A stretch of 64,000 nucleotides of DNA from an uncultured Paracoccaceae bacterium. GTDB taxonomy: Bacteria; Pseudomonadota; Alphaproteobacteria; Rhodobacterales; Rhodobacteraceae. The notes beneath the pieces were generated by a model that was given only the letters and a program-made list of their open reading frames with translations, was not told where the DNA came from and ran no database searches. The stretch lies in contig CAKZRP010000067.1 of NCBI GenBank assembly GCA_937146765.1, positions 123,216-187,215 on the forward strand, given 5' to 3'. The position numbers were made by a program, and so were the translations under genes. Of the stretch, positions 36,997-45,483 are shown in pieces. Positions within the stretch are counted from its first letter, which is position 1, and every line of letters begins with the position of its first letter.

Positions 36997-38118
36997 TCAG
37001 CGCGCCTCACGTCGTGCCTGACGTTCCAGCCGCACCTTTCCGGTGTCCAGAAGCACAGTATTGGCTTGCGGCAGGATCTGTTCGAAAAGGCTGGGATCAC
37101 CGGAGCTCATCACCTCGTCCACCTCGTTGGCCGATCGGATCACAGCAATCAGGCTAGGCGATGTCGCGGCCACAAAATGTCCCGAGGACGCATCACTGTT
37201 GTATTCGGTCAGGTCGATGACCTCGATCGGGTATTTTGAAAAGCGCTGCGCCGATTTGATATTGCCGAGACGCCCGCCCTTGTTGGTGCCACGCAGCCGA
37301 CCGGAGATATTGAGCACGGTATCCTTCTCCGACACCATCACACCAAAGGGCTGTGGGAAGCGTTTAAAACTGGCGAGTTGGCTTTCGAACAGATCCACGT
37401 CGATGTCCGGCGCGATCAGGATAACGCCACCGTTGAGCACCTGTGCCGCCCAGCCCGGAGATTTCTGTTCGGCCTGCCTCAGGGTTTCCATGATGAGGGC
37501 GGTTCCCATTGAATGGCCTGCCAACACGATCCGCTCTGCCCCGGCGGCTTTGACCCGGCGGATGGTTTCCTCCAATCCGTCGCGGGCAAAGAGCATACTG
37601 TCCAGATCGTAGGCATAGCCAAAGGCGCGTCCCCGGCTGGGCCAGGAATAGATCACCAGAGAGCCGGGAAGATCCATGTCGTAGGCCATCTGTGCCGCCC
37701 GGTAGGCGGTTTCCACGAAGGTGCTGTTGTAGCCATGCACAAAAATGGTCACCTCGCGCACCGGCCATCCGTTGTCACCCTGTTCGCGTGCCAGTCGTGC
37801 TCGCAGGTCCTCAGTCGTTGGGATCGTGACATCCTCCGCGACGGTGAAATTGGACAGGGGGTCTGGATTGCGGTGCCGGTAGGAAAGGTTTCCCGGCTCA
37901 TGTGACGGTGGGATCGACACCGTCAGTTCCACCATCTGCAAGCCAGATGCCCGTCCGGAACCGAAAGAGCCGTCGGGCATCCGCCGCCGGGTGGTGGTGG
38001 CAAAGACCGTATGGGGCGTTCCGACCGCAAGGGCCTCCGGCACGATCGGCATTTGGTTGCGATCCGCGCAGCCCATCAACAGAAGAGTTAGCCAGGCCAC
38101 CAGGATGGACAGTCGCAT
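36997..38118 (-). CDS. Alpha/beta hydrolase lipoprotein (DUF900 family)
   Basis: The 373-residue protein begins with a lipoprotein signal peptide whose lipobox is LLMGC (Cys near residue 17). The body is the DUF900 alpha/beta hydrolase fold, with VTIFVHGYNSTFVETAYRAA and the nucleophile Ser in AGHSMGTALIMETL. A substrate cannot be named. It is likely anchored to the outer or inner membrane. No U-rich terminator is seen towards smr. Confidence 0.85.
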   Translation of the reverse strand: MRLSILVAWLTLLLMGCADRNQMPIVPEALAVGTPHTVFATTTRRRMPDGSFGSGRASGLQMVELTVSIPPSHEPGNLSYRHRNPDPLSNFTVAEDVTIPTTEDLRARLAREQGDNGWPVREVTIFVHGYNSTFVETAYRAAQMAYDMDLPGSLVIYSWPSRGRAFGYAYDLDSMLFARDGLEETIRRVKAAGAERIVLAGHSMGTALIMETLRQAEQKSPGWAAQVLNGGVILIAPDIDVDLFESQLASFKRFPQPFGVMVSEKDTVLNISGRLRGTNKGGRLGNIKSAQRFSKYPIEVIDLTEYNSDASSGHFVAATSPSLIAVIRSANEVDEVMSSGDPSLFEQILPQANTVLLDTGKVRLERQARREAR

Positions 38119-38211
38119 ATCTTGATCGCTCTCGTATCACCTCTGCCCTCACCCGGCGCAGTCGCGGATGAGGGTAGCGGATGTGGCGCCAAGGTCTAGG
38201 TCTGAAACGTC

Positions 38212-39522
38212 CTAGAGCACGTAGCGGCTGAGGTCGGCGGATTTGGTGAGCTCGCCGAGGTTCTTGTGAACAAAGGCAGCATCGACAACGACCTCTTCGC
38301 CAGAGCGGTCCGGTGCAAAGAAGGAGATTTCCTCGAACACACGCTCCATCACGGTGTAAAGCCGTCGCGCACCGATGTTCTCGACGCTGTGATTCACCTC
38401 GGCCGCGATCTTGGCCAATGCCTTGATGCCATCCTTGGTGAAGGTGACTTTGACCTCCTCGGTGCCCAGCAGGGCCTCGTATTGGCGCGTAAGCGCATTG
38501 TCGGTCTCGGTCAGGATCCGGACAAAATCCTCCTCGCTCAAGGCGCGCAGGTTCACCCGGATCGGCAGTCGGCCCTGCAGTTCCGGCAAGAGGTCGGAGG
38601 GTTTGGCGATATGGAAGGCCCCGGAGGCAATGAACAGGATATGGTCTGTCTTCACAGGGCCATGTTTGGTACTGACGGTGGTGCCTTCGATCAGGGGCAG
38701 CAGGTCACGCTGCACGCCTTCCCGGCTGACATCGCCGCCGCGCGCATCGGATCGGGCGCAGACCTTGTCGATCTCATCAAGGAAGACAATGCCGTTCTGT
38801 TCCACCGCTTCCAGGGCCGCCTTGGTGACGGTCTCGTCATCGAGAAGCTTGTCGGCTTCCTCACCGATCAGCACGTCATAGCTGTCGGCCACGGTCAACC
38901 TCTTGCGAGTGGTGCGCCCGCCCATTGCCTTGCCGAAGAGATCACCAAGGTTCAGCATGCCCATATTGGCGCCGGGCTGACCGGGAATCTCGAACATGCC
39001 GCCCATCGGGTTGGAGGTATCTGCCAGATCCAGCTCGATCACGGTGTCATCCAGTTCGCCGGACTTCAGCTTCTTGCGAAACATGTCCAGCGTGGCTTCG
39101 CGGGCATCGGTGCCGGCAATCGCCTGCAGCACCCGGTCCTCGGCGGCCTTGTGGGCCTTGACCTTCACATCCTCGCGCATGTGTTCGCGGGTCTGGATGA
39201 TGGCGGTGTCCACCAGATCCCGCACGATCTGTTCCACGTCGCGACCGACATAGCCGACCTCGGTGAACTTCGTCGCTTCCACCTTGATAAAAGGCGCGCG
39301 GGCGAGTTTCGCCAGACGGCGGCTGATCTCGGTCTTGCCGACGCCCGTGGGGCCGATCATCAGGATGTTTTTCGGATGCACCTCGTCCCGCAGGTCATCG
39401 GGCAGTTGCTTGCGCCGCCAGCGGTTGCGAAGGGCAACGGCCACGGCACGTTTGGCGTCGCTCTGGCCGATGATGAAACGATCCAGTTCGGAGACGATTT
39501 CGCGGGGGGTCAGATCAGTCAT
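38212..39522 (-). CDS. hslU: HslU, ATPase subunit of the HslUV protease
   Basis: The 436-residue AAA+ unfoldase feeds HslV. Walker A is [16 protein letters not shown], Walker B is [12 protein letters not shown], the GYVGRDVE pore motif and the intermediate I domain are present, and the C-terminal YVL tail that docks into HslV is kept. The ATG at 39522 begins [20 protein letters not shown]. It is third in hslV-DUF2157-like-hslU; the membrane-protein gene between the two protease subunits is unusual. Confidence 0.97.
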   Translation of the reverse strand: MTDLTPREIVSELDRFIIGQSDAKRAVAVALRNRWRRKQLPDDLRDEVHPKNILMIGPTGVGKTEISRRLAKLARAPFIKVEATKFTEVGYVGRDVEQIVRDLVDTAIIQTREHMREDVKVKAHKAAEDRVLQAIAGTDAREATLDMFRKKLKSGELDDTVIELDLADTSNPMGGMFEIPGQPGANMGMLNLGDLFGKAMGGRTTRKRLTVADSYDVLIGEEADKLLDDETVTKAALEAVEQNGIVFLDEIDKVCARSDARGGDVSREGVQRDLLPLIEGTTVSTKHGPVKTDHILFIASGAFHIAKPSDLLPELQGRLPIRVNLRALSEEDFVRILTETDNALTRQYEALLGTEEVKVTFTKDGIKALAKIAAEVNHSVENIGARRLYTVMERVFEEISFFAPDRSGEEVVVDAAFVHKNLGELTKSADLSRYVL

Positions 39523-39535
39523 GTCTATCCCTTTG

Positions 39536-40591
39536 TCAGTGAGAGGGTGGCAGCCGATGCAAGGGCAGCACACCGGAGAGGAGTGAAAGTAGTGCAGCCC
39601 GGATTCGCGCCCAGAAGGCGCCAAGGATCACCAAGGCGATCCCGAGGGCAAGAATGCTGAAACCGGCACCTTCAACGTCAAAGACGGTGCTGCTCAGCGC
39701 CACGATGTAGCCGATGGCGGTGATCAGGAAGGACCGCCGGTCGATAATGATGGCGATCAGCGCAAAAAGACCAAGCACCAGCGCCAATGTGAGGGTTTGC
39801 TCGTTGGTGAGGAGCGAGAGCGCAAGGGTGTTTACCAGCGCGGGGGCTGCCACAACATGCAGCCAAAACCCCTGTGCAGATCGCCGGGTGACCCGATGCG
39901 GGTCGCTGAGGTCGAATCCCATGGCGACGGCAAAGACCAGCAGGCCGACCACAAGCGTCACCCAGGCAAAAGGTCCCTCCGCACTCAGGAGGAAGAGGTC
40001 GGCGAATTCTACCGGTCCGCCGGACTGCTCTGCCGTCAGGATGAGTGCTACCGCAAAAAGACCAAGTGCAATCAATGCCATGGCAAAGGGTACGCGAAAG
40101 CGCAACCAATAGACCAGGAGCGCGAGCGTCGCGAGTCCGAGACCCAGAGGCAGGGAAGAATAATCCTCCTGCGCAATCATGAAGGGTTGGGCATATTGCG
40201 CGGTGAAACCGGTCACGGCATTGGCGGCAAAGAGCAGCGACAGCGCGATGGCCGGGGCAACCATGCGCCGGCGACGGATGAAATACTCGGACAGCGCCCA
40301 GATCACCCCTGCCCCGATCAGTGCCGCGCTTGTGGCTTGTGTCCTGTAGTTGACGATCTCGGTCAGCATGGACGCGGTGTTTACCGCGACCCACCCCGAG
40401 GCGAGGATGAGCAGACCAACCACGATGAAGATCTCGTTGAACCCTTTGAACAACTCGAAAGGCTCGTCGCCGGGCGCAAGATCTTCGCGCGCACCGCGAC
40501 GACTGTCAGAAAGCGCACTGAGCGAAGCAGCCTGCGCTTCCGTCAGGAGGCCGGAGCCGACGGCAGCGCGGAGATCGTCGCGGGAGATCAT
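39536..40591 (-). CDS. Multi-spanning membrane protein, DUF2157-like, inside hslVU
   Basis: The 351-residue protein has a cytosolic N-terminus with the [20 protein letters not shown] motif typical of DUF2157 relatives, then about ten hydrophobic segments. I recognise no catalytic motif. The ATG at 40591 overlaps the hslV stop as ATGA, and hslU follows 13 bases after its stop, so it is co-transcribed with the heat-shock protease. Family assignment is tentative. Confidence 0.7.
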   Translation of the reverse strand: MISRDDLRAAVGSGLLTEAQAASLSALSDSRRGAREDLAPGDEPFELFKGFNEIFIVVGLLILASGWVAVNTASMLTEIVNYRTQATSAALIGAGVIWALSEYFIRRRRMVAPAIALSLLFAANAVTGFTAQYAQPFMIAQEDYSSLPLGLGLATLALLVYWLRFRVPFAMALIALGLFAVALILTAEQSGGPVEFADLFLLSAEGPFAWVTLVVGLLVFAVAMGFDLSDPHRVTRRSAQGFWLHVVAAPALVNTLALSLLTNEQTLTLALVLGLFALIAIIIDRRSFLITAIGYIVALSSTVFDVEGAGFSILALGIALVILGAFWARIRAALLSLLSGVLPLHRLPPSH

Positions 40592-41145
40592 TTGCGGATC
40601 TTCTCCACCGTCAGCTTGCCATTGGTATAGACGCAAATGTCGGCGGCAATCGCCATGGCATCTCGGGCCACGGTCTCGGCATCGCGATCACTGTCCATCA
40701 TGCCCCGTGCGGCGGCCAGCGCGAAATTGCCGCCGGAGCCGATGGCGGCCACATCATGTTCCGGCTCCAGCACATCGCCGGCACCGGTGATGACATAAAG
40801 CTCCGCGCCATCGGTCACGATCAGCATGGCCTCGAGCTTTTGCAGGTATTTGTCGGTGCGCCAGTCCTTGGCCAGTTCGACGCTTGCGCGTTGCAACTGG
40901 CCGGGGGTGGCCTCCAGTTTCGCTTCCAGCCGTTCTAGCAGGGTGAAGGCATCCGCGGTGGAGCCAGCAAAACCCGCCACCACGTCATAGCCGCCGGGGC
41001 TGAGGCGGCGCACCTTGCGGGCGGTGCCCTTGATCACGGTCTGCCCGAGCGAGACCTGACCGTCTCCCGCCACCACCACTTCACCGCCCTTGCGAACGCC
41101 GATGATGGTGGTGCCGTGCCAACCGGGAAATTGATCCTCTGCCAT
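40588..41145 (-). CDS. hslV: HslV, peptidase subunit of the HslUV protease
   Basis: The 185-residue proteasome-like peptidase has its catalytic threonine in [20 protein letters not shown]. Here eleven residues ([11 protein letters not shown]) precede the TT, so this form needs a propeptide to be removed, unlike E. coli HslV, where only Met precedes Thr. The [13 protein letters not shown] motif is present. The ribosome site GGAGG is seven bases before the ATG. A heat-shock-type promoter lies upstream. Confidence 0.96.
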   Translation of the reverse strand: MAEDQFPGWHGTTIIGVRKGGEVVVAGDGQVSLGQTVIKGTARKVRRLSPGGYDVVAGFAGSTADAFTLLERLEAKLEATPGQLQRASVELAKDWRTDKYLQKLEAMLIVTDGAELYVITGAGDVLEPEHDVAAIGSGGNFALAAARGMMDSDRDAETVARDAMAIAADICVYTNGKLTVEKIRK

Positions 41146-41172
41146 AAAAGCCTCCGTTTCCTTTGGGAACTT

Positions 41173-41201
41173 ATATGGAAGTATCCGGCACAGGGCACAA
41201 G
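41173..41201 (-). promoter_or_regulatory. Heat-shock (RpoH-type) promoter upstream of hslV
   Basis: On the minus strand CTTG is followed after 19 bases by CCATAT, matching the sigma-32 pattern CTTGAAA-N13/15-CCCCATNT in spacing and sequence. It is about 30 bases before the hslV ATG, and hslVU is a classical heat-shock operon. Confidence 0.6.
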
Positions 41202-41392
41202 GGCGCGTGCCCGCTACACCAGGTCATCCGGCTGTCACACGCCTGTCTCCGGCCGTTTACAAACTGCTCATTCGCTATGCACGGGACGCAAATCGGGGCT
41301 GAAGAATGGGCAATTGTGAGACTCGCTGCACGATCGTACATGAAGGTCAACAACCGACACGGTGTCGGCTGACCTTTCCAAGGACAACGATC

Positions 41393-41587
41393 ATGGCACA
41401 CGCAAGCAACGTCATTGCACCGGCCGGCTCCGTCGCAGTTCTGCGCGCAGTCGATTTCTTCTTCAACCTGCGCACCAACCTGGTGAACTGGAACGAAGCC
41501 CGCATCACTCGCAAGGCTCTGAACGAGCTGACCGATGCACAGCTCGAAGACATCGGTCTGACCCGCGCTGACATCACCGCGATGTAA
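41393..41587 (+). CDS. Small DUF1127 protein
   Basis: The 64-residue basic protein carries a DUF1127 (YjiS-like) motif in its C-terminal half: ARITRKALNELTDAQLEDIGLTRADI. Such small Arg-rich proteins in alphaproteobacteria have been linked to RNA turnover, phosphate or stress responses. The ORF track opens 29 codons earlier, but the ATG at 41393 follows AAGGACAACG. Its own terminator follows, so it is a single-gene unit. Confidence 0.85.
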   Translation: MAHASNVIAPAGSVAVLRAVDFFFNLRTNLVNWNEARITRKALNELTDAQLEDIGLTRADITAM

Positions 41588-41614
41588 GCCCGCATGACAT
41601 ATCTGCTGAAGTAA

Positions 41615-41648
41615 AAGCCGTCCTCGATCAGGGCGGCTTTCGCTTTTT
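41615..41648 (+). terminator. Terminator of the DUF1127 gene
   Basis: AAGCCGTCCT and AGGGCGGCTT form a ten-base stem with a five-base loop (one G-U pair), followed by TCGCTTTTT, 27 bases after the stop. Confidence 0.75.
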
Positions 41649-41680
41649 CCGGGGCAGGCCTTCCCGCATCACGGCCCATG

Positions 41681-41714
41681 AAAAAAGGCGCATCCCCGAG
41701 GGACGCGCCTTTTT
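41681..41714. terminator. Terminator of the trxA operon (bidirectional)
   Basis: AAAAAAGGCGCATCCC and GGGACGCGCCTTTTT form a strong stem with a short loop. Minus-strand reading ends in TTTTTT, so it can end the long leftward tsaE-amgK-murU-addB-addA-trxA unit; it may also back up the DUF1127 terminator. Confidence 0.85.
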
Positions 41715-41737
41715 CGTTGTCGCACAGGGCAAGGTGC

Positions 41738-42058
41738 TCAGATGGATTCGTCGATCCAGCTTTTCAGCGCGGCCTTCGGCGCGGCGCCGGCGCGGTTGGA
41801 GACAACCTGACCATTCTTGAACACGAAAAGCGCCGGGATCCCGCGGACGCCCATGGCGGCGGCGGCGTTCGGGTTGCTGTCAACGTCGACCTTGGCGATC
41901 TTCACCTTGTCGCCGTATTCGGCGGCCAGCTCTTCCAGAGCCGGGCCAATCTGCTTACAGGGGCCGCACCATTCGGCCCAGAAGTCCACCACTACGGGGA
42001 CATCGGAATTCTTGACTTCTGCGTCAAAGGTGGCGTCGGTGACGGCGACGGTGGACAT
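41738..42058 (-). CDS. trxA: Thioredoxin
   Basis: The 106-residue protein is a canonical thioredoxin with the redox motif [15 protein letters not shown], the cis-Pro GIPALFVF and normal length. It reduces disulfides in the cytoplasm, among them ribonucleotide reductase. The ATG at 42058 begins MSTVAVT; the track's 22 extra codons are spurious. It lies 62 bases downstream of addA on the same strand. Confidence 0.97.
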   Translation of the reverse strand: MSTVAVTDATFDAEVKNSDVPVVVDFWAEWCGPCKQIGPALEELAAEYGDKVKIAKVDVDSNPNAAAAMGVRGIPALFVFKNGQVVSNRAGAAPKAALKSWIDESI

Positions 42059-42120
42059 GTGCATGTCTCCTGAGATCAATGGCAACTGGACCGAGAACGT
42101 ATGGATCCAGCCGCTTCCCG

Positions 42121-45100
42121 TCAAGGTTCCAGCAGCTGGAAACCCGCTCGTTCACGCGCCTGTGTGACGAGTGTGTCCGGCAGCCGCATCAGTTCTGCGC
42201 TGCGGGTCCAGAGGATGGCGGTCTCGACCTTGCGGTCCGGGTAGATCTGGCGCAGGGCCTCGGCATAGGCCCCCATCTGGCGCAGCAGGCCTTCTGGACA
42301 GGCCTCAGGCGTGGCGGGCACCGTGGCGTTTGATTTAAAATCCACCGCAAGAACGCGGTCTTCGGTGATGACCAGACGGTCAATGACCCCATGCAGCCGC
42401 CGGTCAGAAAATGGCGCGCTGATCCCCACCTCCGCCAGGGCCTGCGGCGAAAAGACTTCGGCACAGTCTGGACTGAGAAGCACGCGCCGTGCTTCCATTA
42501 GCAGATCTTCCCAGGTCTCATGCGCGGCAATGGCTTCTGCGCGCTGGTCCCAATCAGAAGGATCGAAGGCCGGGAGGTGCTCCAGCAGCATGTGCAGAGC
42601 GGTTCCGCGTGCCTTGGCAGCCTCTTCGTCAAGACCGCTATCGCCGGGCAGTGCCTTGGCCCCGCCGAGGTCTTCGGAGGGTCGCAAGGTCGCGGGCGGA
42701 GCCACGTAAGGCGGTGCGGGATGCTTGAAAATCCCGGGCAAGGTGATCTCCTCCGCCTCGGTGAGATCTGAGGGCACGAAGGGCAGCGCGTTCCAATCCC
42801 CATGCGCCCACCGCAGGCCTTCGCCGCCGGGCGCGTCAAAGGGCAGGGCGCCCATGGTGCGCATCGCACCCTCGACCCGCTGATACCAGCTGTCACCCTC
42901 TTTATCGAGGTCGCCGGCGCCGGCCACGATCAGCCATTTCTCCGCCCGCGTCAGCGCGACATAGAGCAGCCGCAACCGTTCGTTCGCTTGCCTCTCCTGA
43001 CCGAGGGTCTTGGCAGCCTCCATCGCGGGCGGCATCTGCTCACTTGCGACGCGCCACAACGGGGTGCCTTCGACTTCCATTACCTCGGATGGCGGCGAGG
43101 GGCGGCGTTTGGTGGTGTCGGGCAGGATCACGATCGGCGCTTCCAACCCTTTGGAGCCATGCACCGACATCACCCGGATCATCGAGCTGGCCGCACCCAT
43201 CTGCCGTTTGATCTCCAGCTCATCGGTCTGCATCCAGACGAGAAAGCCGGTGAGGCTCGGCACTTCGGTCCGCTCATAGGCGAGGGCCTGGGACAATAGC
43301 GCGTTGATCCCGTCCTCGGCTTCGACACCCAAACGACCTAGCAGTTTGGCGCGCCCCTGATGGCGGGTCAGGATCCGTTCAATGAGGTCGAAGGGCCGCA
43401 GGAAATCCGCCTGACCGCGCAGATCGTTCAGGATCGCCATGGTCTCGGGGAAATCGTCGCCCCGGTTGCGCAGCGCGGGCCAGAGGTGCGTTTCAAGCCG
43501 ACGATGGGCGAGGTCAAACAACTGTTGCTCGCTCCAGCCAAAGATCGGCGATTTCAGCGCCTCGGCCAGCGAGAGGGAATCCTCGGGCAAGGCAAGGAAC
43601 CGCAACAGGGCCGCGATATCCTTTACCGCCAGTTCCGCGCCAACCTTCAGCCGGTCGGCGCCGGCGATGGGCAATTCGGCGGCTTTACAGGCGCGGATGA
43701 TTTCGGAAAACAGGTCAGAGCGTCGCTGCACAAGGATCAGGAAATCCCCCGCATGGACCGGCCGCCGCTGAAAACTGCCGCGCTCTGGGCCATCCTCGGG
43801 GATGGTCACGCCGCTGTCGATCATCGCCTTGATCTGCGCCGCGATCCGCTCGGCCAGGATCACCGCATGATGGCGCGGGCTGGGACGGTCGACCGGATCG
43901 GTCCAATCGCCATCGTCCTCGTCCTCGGTTTTCTCGACCAAGGGCCAGAGGTCCACCCGCCCCGGCAGGTCGGATTTGAAGGCCTGATGTTTGGCATCCG
44001 GCGCGAAGCCGGCCCGGACCTGCCCGTCAAAGACCACATCGACCAGACCCAGGATCGCCGCAGAGGACCGGAAGGAAAACGCAAGGCTGGCGTTCTGCAG
44101 CCCTTCGCCCTTGTCCTCCAGACGGCGGCCGAACTCAGCCTGCATCCGGTCAAAGGCATCGGGGTCCGCGCCTTGAAAGGAGTAGATCGACTGTTTCTTG
44201 TCGCCCACGACAAAGATGGTCCGCTCCACCTCGGCGCGCGCGCCCTCGCCGGCGGTGAATTCCTGCGCCAGCTTTTCCACCACGTCCCATTGCACCGGGC
44301 TGGTGTCCTGCGCCTCGTCCACGAGGATATGGTCAATGCCGCCATCAAGCCGGTAGAGAACCCATGTCGCCACGGCGGGATCGTTCAACAGATTGCGCGC
44401 CTTGACGATCAGGTCGTCAAAGTCGAGCCAGCCGCGCAGCTGCTTGCGTCGTTCGTATTCCGGCAGGAATACACGGGCAAAGTCATGCAGAACAAGGGAT
44501 TTTCCCATCGCCTCCAGCGCCAGACGCCGCGCGCGGGCACTTTCTACCCGCCTCATCAGAGGCGCCAGCTGGTCCATCAGATCGGGGAAATTCGCCTGCA
44601 GTTTCTTGGTGGGGAAGCTGCCGATCTTGGCGGTAAAGGGCTCTTTTGCGCTGCCGCCGGTGAGGAAGACATCCTCCAGCAGCGGCAGAATCGCCGCGGT
44701 GATCTCCGTGATCCGGGCCAGCTTATCCGCGGCTTTATTGTCGTTCGACCCGCCGGTGCGCAGCATCTCAATGGTGCGCGACAGGATCTCCGCCTCATTG
44801 CCGAGGAAAACCTCGGCCATCAGGGTGGTGCGGCTGTACCCGTCGGGCAGGCCAAAGACCTCCGTCAGTCTAGCGGCGTCAGCATCGGGATCAAACCCGG
44901 CTCGCTGGCGGCAGATCTCCGCCGTTAGCGCATCAAAATCGAGGCCGCCGACAAAATTTGCCGCCGCTTCAACCACATGGGCCTCCGGCCCCATGGCCAT
45001 ATCCTCGACGATTTCTGCCCGCAGCAGGGTCGCGGCGCGATCTTCCATTTCCGAGAACTGCGGGCTGACCCCGGCCTCCAGCGGGAAGCGGCGCAACAGC

Positions 45101-45483
45101 GACGAACAGAAGGAGTGGATGGTCTGGATTTTCAACCCGCCCGGCGTCTCGATCGCGCGCGCAAACAGGGTGCGAGCCTGCGCGAGGCCTTCCTCCGCGG
45201 CATCCTCGGCCCCCAAATCGACCAAAGCGGCACGCAGCTTTGCATCCGGTAGCATCGCCCATTCGCCAAGGCGCTGAAACAGGCGGTTCTGCATCTCGCT
45301 CGCCGCCGCCTTGGTATAGGTGAGGCAGAGGATATGTTGCGGCTCAACCCCGCGCAGCAACAGCCGCGCCACCCGGTCGGTCAGCACCTTGGTCTTGCCC
45401 GAGCCGGCATTGGCCGCGAGCCAGGTGGAGGCATCGGGGCGTGCGGCGCGAAACTGCGCCTCGGAGGCGGCGTTGCGGCTCAT
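42121..45483 (-). CDS. addA: AddA, helicase-nuclease subunit for double-strand-break repair
   Basis: The 1120-residue protein is the alphaproteobacterial RecBCD analogue. N-terminal UvrD-like helicase motifs include Walker [21 protein letters not shown], motif [29 protein letters not shown] and [19 protein letters not shown]. The C-terminal nuclease has [18 protein letters not shown]. It unwinds and trims DNA ends so RecA can load. The ATG at 45483 overlaps the addB stop as ATGA. Confidence 0.97.
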   Translation of the reverse strand: MSRNAASEAQFRAARPDASTWLAANAGSGKTKVLTDRVARLLLRGVEPQHILCLTYTKAAASEMQNRLFQRLGEWAMLPDAKLRAALVDLGAEDAAEEGLAQARTLFARAIETPGGLKIQTIHSFCSSLLRRFPLEAGVSPQFSEMEDRAATLLRAEIVEDMAMGPEAHVVEAAANFVGGLDFDALTAEICRQRAGFDPDADAARLTEVFGLPDGYSRTTLMAEVFLGNEAEILSRTIEMLRTGGSNDNKAADKLARITEITAAILPLLEDVFLTGGSAKEPFTAKIGSFPTKKLQANFPDLMDQLAPLMRRVESARARRLALEAMGKSLVLHDFARVFLPEYERRKQLRGWLDFDDLIVKARNLLNDPAVATWVLYRLDGGIDHILVDEAQDTSPVQWDVVEKLAQEFTAGEGARAEVERTIFVVGDKKQSIYSFQGADPDAFDRMQAEFGRRLEDKGEGLQNASLAFSFRSSAAILGLVDVVFDGQVRAGFAPDAKHQAFKSDLPGRVDLWPLVEKTEDEDDGDWTDPVDRPSPRHHAVILAERIAAQIKAMIDSGVTIPEDGPERGSFQRRPVHAGDFLILVQRRSDLFSEIIRACKAAELPIAGADRLKVGAELAVKDIAALLRFLALPEDSLSLAEALKSPIFGWSEQQLFDLAHRRLETHLWPALRNRGDDFPETMAILNDLRGQADFLRPFDLIERILTRHQGRAKLLGRLGVEAEDGINALLSQALAYERTEVPSLTGFLVWMQTDELEIKRQMGAASSMIRVMSVHGSKGLEAPIVILPDTTKRRPSPPSEVMEVEGTPLWRVASEQMPPAMEAAKTLGQERQANERLRLLYVALTRAEKWLIVAGAGDLDKEGDSWYQRVEGAMRTMGALPFDAPGGEGLRWAHGDWNALPFVPSDLTEAEEITLPGIFKHPAPPYVAPPATLRPSEDLGGAKALPGDSGLDEEAAKARGTALHMLLEHLPAFDPSDWDQRAEAIAAHETWEDLLMEARRVLLSPDCAEVFSPQALAEVGISAPFSDRRLHGVIDRLVITEDRVLAVDFKSNATVPATPEACPEGLLRQMGAYAEALRQIYPDRKVETAILWTRSAELMRLPDTLVTQARERAGFQLLEP

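Noticed and set aside
43360-44928. A 522-codon plus-strand ORF inside addA
   Set aside because: addA has clear helicase motifs through the whole stretch; the plus-strand frame is a composition artefact, as are 12997-14391 (maeB), 38266-39660 (hslU) and 28473-29816 (rho).
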